Below, in pieces: positions 56,536-64,000 of a stretch of DNA of 64,000 nt. The notes under the pieces were generated by a model. It was given only the letters and a program-made list of their open reading frames with translations, did not search any database and had not been told where the DNA came from. The translations under genes and the position numbers were made by a program. The first letter of the stretch is position 1; every line of letters starts with the position of its first letter. Origin of the DNA: Cylicocyclus nassatus (lineage: Eukaryota > Nematoda > Chromadorea > Rhabditida > Strongylidae); NCBI GenBank assembly GCA_958299035.1, contig CATQJL010000001.1, positions 83,081,071 through 83,145,070 of the forward strand. The letters run 5' to 3'.

Positions 56536-57610
56536 TTTTCCCTTCATATATGGCATATGTTGCCTCAGCGGTATCCAATCTTCGTAGTTGATCACAGCTT
56601 TATGGAGACCGACATTACTGACCGAAGCTGAGGGACCAAGTAACAAGCGCTATATTCTCCACAGGCCATACACCTCCTTTTTTCAAAGAATGGATATTCC
56701 AGTTCGTGCAGATATCTTGCAAAAGATATTACCATTGTCAGACAATCACAAACTATAAAACAGTTACCTGAGAAATACTTCCAGTACATTTCGATAGCGC
56801 TTTCCTTCCATTGCACAACATCGCCTTTGCAGAATGGTCTCACTTCAAAGCCTTTGTCATCTTTGCTTACGGATGTGTAAGGTGCGCACATCTTGGACAG
56901 ACCAGGGAGATTGTAGAACTATAAGTTATGGTACGAGAATGTAAGCATGTAAAGTTCTTCTCACATAACCCACCTCAGCTTCTTTACGCAGAGCCTCTCG
57001 AGCCTCATCTTCTTTGGGGAGAGTAACATTCTCACCATCCTTCAAAGGGTGGGGGACATTAGGTCGCCGAAAAAGGGCGGTCCCCGCGGTCATTTGCGAC
57101 AAATACACACCCTTGCACGTGCGCGGACATGCGTTCCTGCAGGGAATCCGCGTGGGACTCTTCCATTCGGCGACCTAATGTCCTCCACCCTCCCTCAAAT
57201 AATCTAATATCTGAAAAATTTTGGATTTCAAAAGATAATATGAGGGTGGATGAACGGGCCATTTGGGTCCCGCCTACGGAGATCACTGTTCCTTTTACAA
57301 TGGTGTCCCATGTCGGTCGAGGACCAGCAGAGCAGTCGCAGGCGGTCCAAAATGCGTATATGCGTCACCTTTGAAAAATAAGTCGGACTCCTGTCCACGA
57401 ATATTTCTTCCTGATTTCGCCAGCGATTTGCCACCATCGTAGAAAGCACCTAGGGAATATGGCTATGCCGAAGACTAGTAAGAGGACAAATCTGAACCTA
57501 CATTATCACCCAGTCTTGTCAGGGTGGAAACGGTAGACTCAAATACGGTGCCGCCTATTGATTTTCACTCGTTCACCATTCTTTTCATGTTCGCCCACCT
57601 TGTTTTGAAA
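56536..57610 (-). pseudogene. X3: broken KCTD-like BTB gene, type X
   Basis: Exon remains on the minus strand lie at about 57605-57505, 57449-57369, 57210-56974, 56918-56768 and 56715-56536. The lesions are clear against X1/X2. Exon 2 reads AAAATCAATAGGCGGCACC where X1 has AAAATCAACGTGGGTGGCACC, a 2-bp loss that shifts frame in the INVGG motif. Its acceptor is lost. Exon 4 is split by a 144-bp MITE that brings an in-frame TAG. Exon 5 is one base short, and its junction with exon 6 reads through. Exon 3 (VLSTMVANRWRNQEEIFVDR) is still perfect, so the decay is recent. Confidence 0.8.
57047..57190. mobile_element. Mutator-like MITE inside X3 exon 4
   Basis: Ends GGGTGGGGGACATTAGGTCG and CGACCTAATGTCCTCCACCC with 9-bp direct repeats TCCTTCAAA / TCCCTCAAA (57038-57046, 57191-57199). 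X1 has one TCCCTCAAA there. The first ten bases are shared with the 135-bp MITEs, but the interior differs. Confidence 0.85.
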
Positions 57611-58167
57611 CTACTCGAGAAAATGACGGCAATTTTTTTAGGGATCTGCCAATGTGGAAAACTTGGCAGCATTTAACTCAACTCACCATTTTACGTCTGC
57701 CGTGACACTTGGCTCAAACCGGCAATGAAGGCAGACGCGGCGATCTGAAGCGACTGTACTCGACTGTACTGTGGGGGTCCCAGCGCGAATTAACGCTTGC
57801 GTTTGGGAAACTATAGTAAGCCACAATCATCCCAACCACATACACCATTATAATACTTATAATGAGCACAAAATAACCATTATTTGTTTGCACATGTAGA
57901 CTACTAAGGCACTCCAAGCGGACGAATCGATCGATATACTTTATTTATCGGATCGATCGATATTCGCGGCCGAAAAATATTTTTATACCTGATCCGAGTA
58001 CCGTACTCAGATAACAGCATCGGCTTGCATAGGTAAAAATAAGGTGAAAATTCGAAGAAGGAGCTTACATGCAAAGACAGTTCTCTTTTTTTTGTAAGCA
58101 TGCTATATAACCTCCCTATAAAGAATTTCAGCAGAAACTGAAATAATTCAAAAATTTCCCCTTTATA

Positions 58168-59079
58168 TTGGGTTGTTTCAAAAGTTTTACCCGTTTTCGA
58201 ACTTTGACTTTGATTCAACGTAACTCTTCTCAGAAATAATCCTTCAATTGTTATAAACTGTATTACAATCGCAAATCTTTGTCTATTCTGCGCACTCTTC
58301 AGGATTATTGCAGTGGAGAAGATTTTATAGGCAAAAATCGAGGAACATCTCCTTGTAGAAACCTTCACTTTGCAAAAGCATAACTTGATTTGGAATATAG
58401 CTGAGTTGCACAAGCACTGCTCACAGTGTAGCCCATAATCGACTGAGCAGTACCGCTAACTTTGGATTTAATCAAACTCTTTCATAAAAATTTTGTGCTG
58501 AAAAAACAGAAAGGACCCACTTATTTTGCTCTTTCTGAGGCGGCAAAAAATGCAATTTGTTGACATTTTCAATTTTGTTCGCCGTTGACAAACCAGGAGA
58601 TCTTTTCTTTCTTCTAGTAGCAGTTGTTCTAGCTCTAATCTTACTAAGTAGAGTAAAAGTTCCGCGATTGCAATATGTTTGTGATTTTTATGCGACTTGA
58701 AGGGACTATAAAGACGGATTATGTTTGAGCTAAAAGTTGTGGGTTCAAAATTTCTTTGAAATCATATCTCGATAACCGTTTTCTAACACAAGTCTCCCGC
58801 AAACATTATGTATGCTTTAAAAGGAATTTTTTCTTTTTGCTGTAGATTTCACGGCGATAGAGCAAAGACGAGCATTTTCACATTTGTTTCGCTGTCTTTT
58901 CAAAGAACGCAACCACATAGCAAACAAAGTTCTATGAAAACAAAAGTATGCTTGAAAAACTCGAAGAAAAGAGCTTTTGAATGATATAAGCACATGTTTA
59001 TGGAAAATGATTTCTTCCTCCAAAATCGGCAGTTCAAAAAAAGGTATCGAAAACAGTTAGAACTTTTCAAACAGCCCAA
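58168..59079. mobile_element. 912-bp TA-target element with TTGGGTTGTTTC ends
   Basis: TTGGGTTGTTTCAAAAG and CTTTTCAAACAGCCCAA, flanked by TA (58166-58167, 59080-59081). X1 and X2 lack it between CTTCCCCT and CTTATTCGTAAG. Related by its ends to 53834-53946. No transposase motif. Confidence 0.7.
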
Positions 59080-61310
59080 TACTCATTCGTAATACATGTG
59101 TGGCTGGCTCAGCCAAAATGGCTGCATTTATAGCTTACGTCATAATTTTCTTCTTAAGACTGTGCGCCACATCCAAAAAGCAAAAAGTTACATAGTTACA
59201 TTATCTACGGTGCAACCTAATCAATCAACTATATAACCATGTGAAAGGCCAAGCGCAGCAGACAGCACAGATGAATGACTCATGGAAGCATCTGCGAAAT
59301 GCCGTTCTTCTTAGCGGAGAAATGACACAAAGGAAGGACAGAAAGCAATGTTGACTGCTATCTGCTTCTTTGATGCTTCACAGGCAACCCGGCAAAATAT
59401 GAGTATTGAGATTTTACTGCGTTGCAATAACGGACTCCCAGGTAATCATAAGTGAAGTCTGAACGAAAAAGCGCGTCTGGAAAACCTAAAATTTACTGCG
59501 GAAGTCTTCCAGACTCCGCCCGCTATTTCCGAACCCCGCCCACTTACACGTACTTTCTAGCCTTTAAAAAAGCACATTTTCGCTATTTTCATGCTTTGCA
59601 AAGCCCAGATATGAGTTTAGCATAGCGGGAAGGTTCCGAAAAGGTGAAAAACTGGAAAGCGAAATTTTCTCGGGACACTGCCTTTAATTTCACTGCATTT
59701 AGTGTTCAAATCGGAGAACCTTCTACGATCAATCATTTTTCCCGTAGACTTCCACATTTTCATTGATGTAATGAAGATTAGCTTCAAGATGGCAAGAAAA
59801 TTTGCCTCGGTCATTGATCATAATCTAGAATCGTTTCAAATTCTCATACTGAGCAGCAGCCAACTAAGCGAACTCACAGTGAGCTTTTCAAAAATTACCT
59901 TGACAATTTGGGGTTTAAGCTGAGCCAGGTCTAACGAACCGAAAAGCACTTGCAACTCATCCATGGCAATCCGTGAGAAGAGAACGCTTAACACAAATAG
60001 GTGCTTACCATAGTTGAAAGAGAGGGAATGTGTCCAAAAATGACTCAAAAGCTATGTCTTGTATACTTTGAAATATGAACATATCCGGGATAAGTTGCTG
60101 CACCCTTGCAAATTCTTCTTTCATCTCGCTCTAAGCTACAACTCATTCTTTCGATCCGAATGTGAGGTAACAGAAATAACTTCTTGAGACTGTTTAGTCT
60201 CGCAACTGTACTTGACTGCACTATTATGAACACTTGATGAAGCTTGTACTAAAAGCGAGTGGGGGTTCTAACTAAGCCAGTGTGCAAGCAACGGTTCATA
60301 TCATTCGTGACTGGAAAATTCCAGTCAACTCTCCCCCACCTGAGCGGACCAATCAGCGTCTTCGAGTACGGTACTGATAACAGCGTAGGGTTGGCTTTTC
60401 GCCCATTATTGTCACATGAAAATAAGTTGTGCTTGAGCAGTGAGTGACTGTCAATTTACAGTAGACTGCAGAAGTGTTGATTTTCATATCCCTAGAGATT
60501 TACAAATTTTGAAGAGAATTTTTAAATAGTTTTAAAGCTTTGTGGGCAGCCCAAAAATTATTCGAGAAGGGACGCGTTGTTTTTGTTGATCGTATCAGAA
60601 CATATAACTATCTTGTATGCATTCTCTTCTGGATAGTTATAACTTTTACTTGGAGTTGCACGTAATAGACAAACTCAAGGTAACCCTTTCAATTTTATTC
60701 ACCATTTCTTTCTCAAAGCTTTGGTCCCACTGCTTTGCACAGATTGCGCCGGTGGTCCCAAGACCAAAAATTCACTAGGTAATTTTCAGAAGCGAGAAAA
60801 CAAGGGACCCAAATCAGAATGATTGGAGCACCGCACAGAATGGTTTCAAGTTATTCAATAAAAAGTTTTATGAGGCACAAGATATGCATGGACTACAGAT
60901 AGATGGTGTCTCGCTTCACACTGAGGACAACATTATCATGATGTGGAGATTAGACATTCAGTACAGAATAAAATTTCAAAGAATACATGCAAAATCTAAG
61001 ATTATCTCGATAAACGCAATGCAGATTTCGGAAGATGTAGCTCGAGCGCAGAGCTATACTTCACACGGCAGCACTGCTCAAACACCTGCAATACTCTCAA
61101 ATACCAAATAGAGTTAATGGCTTTGATTGAGCGTTCAGAAGGCCTTGGCTAAGCTCTCGCCGGGGAGCGCCAGCTCATAATCCACTTGTGACAGAGAATT
61201 AGACTTTAAATGCTAGCGTGATAATCTAATCTCATCAAGGAACTGCTATTCAGCGTCTTAGAGTGCGGTACAGCGCGAGATTCAGAGCTACTCCGATCAC
61301 GAATATTTAT
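59080..61310. other. Intergenic, degraded unit 3
   Basis: Up to about 60260 it parallels 20930-21720, with a TTAA-family right end near 59690. 60280-60370 repeats the CAAGCAACGGTTC...CTTCGAGTACGGTAC segment of units 1 and 2. A short ORF at 60884-61111 has no recognisable motif. No gene is supported. Confidence 0.4.
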
Positions 61311-61311
61311 G

Positions 61312-61703
61312 CTCAGACAAGTGACCGGAACTTCCGCAGAACGTTTGGGAAAGTTCCGCCAGGTCATCTGCGGAAGTTCAGCAAACGAAGATTAGTTCCT
61401 CTGCACTAGATGACATGTTCGATAATGCAGTCTAGTTGTTAGCCAAACAACATCGTTACTAACAACATATTCAAGAACCTACGGAAGTATTGGCAGGTCA
61501 GAGTGCGCGGAGCCGCTGGCATTTTTCGGAATTTCCGCATGCATTGTAAAAAGTGCTACGAAAGTTCCCGTTTTCAACCAGCCTGTAGAAATTCTGCGGA
61601 AGTTCCCATTTTCAACATTCCCATTTTTGTGACAGTTAACAGAGTACCGCGTAACCGCTGCAAATTTGACCTGTTCTGCGAAAATTCCGGTGAACTGTCT
61701 GAG
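61312..61703. mobile_element. Small element with CTCAGACA ends
   Basis: CTCAGACAAGTGACCGGAAC at the left and CCGGTGAACTGTCTGAG at the right, with repeated GGAACTTCCGCA-like words near both ends. It resembles 24069-26638 in ends and design and may be a deletion derivative of the same family. The target duplication is unclear. Confidence 0.6.
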
Positions 61704-61814
61704 TGAGCTGCCATGCAAAGCCATGCTCTTTCTTTACATATGAAAAGTGCAGATAATCAGATTTATCTGCTGCGTTCACACCCTCGTACTTATGTTCAAA
61801 CCTAGTGTATCATT

Positions 61815-61982
61815 TGATTCAGCTGGCTTGGCTTTGTTAAGGCGGGGCTTTGTGTTCTAATTAAGGCTAGGTAATGTGACCAGAGAGCACTTGCCCAAGA
61901 GAGACGCAGGTGCGTCGCGTGCGGGAGCGACCTCAAATAGGTCACAAAGCTCCGCCTTCCCGAAGCCAAGCCAGTTAAATCA
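61815..61982. mobile_element. AAGGCGGGGC MITE, copy 5
   Basis: TGATTCAGCTGGCTTGGC to CCAGTTAAATCA, just downstream of gene V. Confidence 0.6.
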
Positions 61983-61995
61983 AAGGTTATATTAC

Positions 61996-63674
61996 CTGTG
62001 CCACGATCCCTTTCATGGTTCGCGTATGGTGCTTCAGGAGCACCCAGTTATCATAATCTGAAGGCGACACAGAACGCCCCATACTGTAAGACGCAGTTGT
62101 GGTGGGACCCACATATCCGTTCACAGTGCACATACAAGCCATACACGTCTTCTTATCTGATGGATTGAACAGATGTCTAGAATAGACATAGGATTACAAA
62201 AATAGATCAAATATACTGCATTATGAAAAAAACGTACATCTAGCAAATTTTATGGCGGGTATGGTGCCTCTGCGGTGTCGAACAACACCTGCGCTGAGAA
62301 AGGGACGAGTCGCACAAATTTGGGAAGATGCGCGTAAAGGCACCGTCCACGTGGGAAGGGGTCGAGAAGATTTTAATGCCCCCCACTGTATAATTGCCCA
62401 ACTCGCGCTGCCAAAAGTTGCTTCCGAAGTGAGAGAACTGCTTCGAAAATCGCTCTCGATGACGAATTTGTCACGTTGGCTCCTCCCCTTTGAGTGGGCA
62501 TGACGTTCGTCCCGCCTATCCGTGCGCATCCAACCAATCACCTTTCCTTAGAATTAATCTGCGGATTATGAGAGAACGGGGATTTTTGGGGTTTTCGTGG
62601 ATTCACGACTTGATATTTGTACAGGGGCATGAGAAGGTCCCGGAACGACAAATAGCATAGAAGTGAGAAGGGTGGACGTGCCTTTGATGGCCTTCGACGT
62701 AAAGGCTGATCCCTGACGAAGGTGGTCGATTCATTTGCGGCCCGGTTGCGAACATTGTGAGCTCGCACGACCATGCACGCTTCGTTTGGGGGCCTTCGTC
62801 TTGAACCACTCTTTACCTGTCACCCTTTCGTCATCACGCGATTTTGCAATGCTCCGAATTAATGTGTAGAATATGAGACATTTTATCAAATCAAAGTAGT
62901 ACACAATCTCTCCCAGGGTGGATTTAAAGACATTTGGCAGATTGCCAAAATGAGTGACGGGTGAAATCGCGCGAAGTATGCCCAAGGCCTTAGGCTATCA
63001 GCCTAAGGCGCAACTACGCAATGGCAAGATTGTATACCTGACAAGAAATTTCCAATATGCCTCAATAACATTGTTGTCCTTCCACTGCACTTTATCTAAG
63101 ACTTTGAACTCATAGCAGCACATCTTGGCAAGGTCGGGAATGTTGTAAAACTACAAGTACGGATAAAAGGGGCCAACTACAAATCTATTTGCGATTCCCA
63201 CCTCAGCTTCTTTACGAAGAGCTTGCCGAGCATCATCGTCTTTAGGAAGAGCAAAACTTGCACCGTCTCTGAGGTAATCCAGTACCTTGAAAAAATACTT
63301 TCATATATTTCATGAGAAAAAGTTCTGTTCAAATTTTACTTTTGCGAAATGAGTCGGACTTCGGTCAATGAAGAGCTCTTCTTGGTTTCTCCAACGATTA
63401 GCGACCATGGCAGAAAGCATCTCAAATTTACGATAGTGTAAGGGTAGGGAAAAGAAACTGGAACACACCGTATTGTCTATTCTTGTCAGAGTGAAAAGCG
63501 AAGTTTCAAATATGGTGCCACCGACGTTGATATTCACTCTTTCTCCGAAGCTTGGCTGTTTCTTTTTGTCTGTCTAAAAGGCATTGAAATGACTGTAGCG
63601 ATTATCAGTCACATAGACTGCAATACTAAGATCAACAGAGTCCAAGGAAATTTTGAGAGCAATGGACTTACCAT
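61996..63674 (-). CDS. V: KCTD-like BTB/T1 protein, divergent member
   Basis: Minus-strand exons 63674-63672 (ATG), 63573-63469, 63420-63340, 63285-63202, 63150-63038, 62176-61996, all in frame. It starts MTDKKKQPSFGERVNINVGG, then TIFETSLFTLTRIDNT, MLSAMVANRWRNQEELFIDR, VLDYLRDGASFALPKDDDAR, FYNIPDLAKMC and KVQWKDNNVIEAYWKF. The Cys exon has CMACMCTVNGYVG and a DYDNWVLLKHHTR segment. About 188 residues to the last donor-like GT. It differs most from the other types but keeps every exon border. Intron 5 contains a TTAA-type MITE. No lesion is seen. It may still have a partner copy beyond the window. Confidence 0.8.
62338..62683. mobile_element. TTAA-type MITE in intron 5 of gene V
   Basis: AGGCACCGTCCACGTGGGAAG at the left matches GGTGGACGTGCCT at the right; flanks GTAA and TTGA are imperfect TTAA sites. 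Same family as 54145-54479. Confidence 0.6.
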
Positions 63675-64000
63675 GCTAGCAAGCGATCAATGGCGAGCAA
63701 CAATACGATATGGCATGCTGCAGGTCCCCGCGGGTGAGTTTGCATCGTGTCAAGACCGATGACCTTGATTGTGTCCCGTGCAGGTACTACAGAGGACAAG
63801 GGCGGCGTGGCAGGAGTTCCCAAAGCCTAGCCGCTTTTCCTCGCAGGGGTACTTGGCACCTCCAGAAATCCGTTAGAGGACATCACACCTTTTTGGGGGC
63901 AAAGGGCGGCTCCGCCCATTACTCCTACCTCTAGCTGCCCTCATTATGAATGTGTAAACGCACTATAAGACGAGTACTGTTTATGAAGATGAAAGCATTG
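63675..64000. other. Upstream region of gene V
   Basis: GC-richer than average (CTGCAGGTCCCCGCGG just upstream of the ATG). Probably leader and promoter on the minus strand. ORFs here are short and unsupported. Confidence 0.35.

Noticed and set aside
58168..59079. Full-length palindrome like the other foldbacks
   Set aside because: Only the ends pair; the interior is not inverted.
1..64000. CRISPR arrays, rRNA or tRNA genes, bacterial operons
   Set aside because: No regular short repeat-spacer array, no cloverleaf or rRNA signature was noticed, and gene structure is eukaryotic. A covariance-model scan would be needed to exclude tRNAs fully.

Overview
The window looks like gene-poor, transposon-rich nuclear DNA of a nematode. 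Recognisable genes have 6-7 small exons split by short introns (about 50-170 bp where no transposon intervenes) with pyrimidine-CAG/TAG acceptors. There are no bacterial-style operons, rRNA, tRNA or CRISPR arrays that I could recognise. The species cannot be named from sequence alone. Gene models are hand-built from splice motifs and paralogue comparison; no search was run.

The backbone is a tandem, same-strand (minus) array of small BTB/T1 (KCTD-like, K+-channel tetramerisation-type) genes. I name four paralogue types plus a singleton. Type X is at 19.0-20.0, 43.6-44.7 and 56.5-57.6 kb. Type Y is at 26.8-27.8 and 48.8-49.8 kb. Type Z is at 33.6-35.5 and 52.4-53.3 kb. Type W survives only as C-terminal exons at 12.0-12.2 and 37.9-38.1 kb. 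The singleton V is at 62.0-63.7 kb. The order W | X-Y-Z-W | X-Y-Z-(W lost) | X ... V shows block duplication of roughly 18-25 kb units. Intact-looking members are X1, X2, Z1, Z2 and V. Y1 and X3 are broken, Y2 is doubtful, and W0 and W1 are relics. The predicted protein is a BTB/T1 fold of about 130 residues, a short linker with a QWK motif, and in most types a cysteine-rich C-terminal exon.

Because units are duplicated, many insertions can be read against an empty site in a sister unit. The window holds: a three-deep nested insertion (0.3-3.7 kb); a TTAA-targeting MITE/foldback family with AGGCA(G/C)(C/T)GTCC-type ends (at least ten copies); two Mutator-like MITEs with 9-bp target duplications plus a relative in an exon; mariner-like foldbacks with TTAGG ends; a near-perfect 3.26-kb palindrome (7.0-10.3 kb); two further large foldbacks (13.1-15.3 and 16.6-17.6 kb); a 5'-truncated CR1-like LINE joined to a duplicated BTB exon (10.7-11.8 kb); a small LTR retroelement inside a mariner-like element (30.0-32.1 kb); a 2.57-kb element with subterminal repeats and possible exons (24.1-26.6 kb); and a 2.9-kb hAT-like element (38.3-41.2 kb) that carries spliced exons of a WDR11-like WD40 gene.

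If there is an undescribed system here, the best candidates are the gene-carrying hAT-like element, the giant palindrome with central hairpins, and the lineage-expanded BTB-plus-Cys protein family that the transposons keep breaking.
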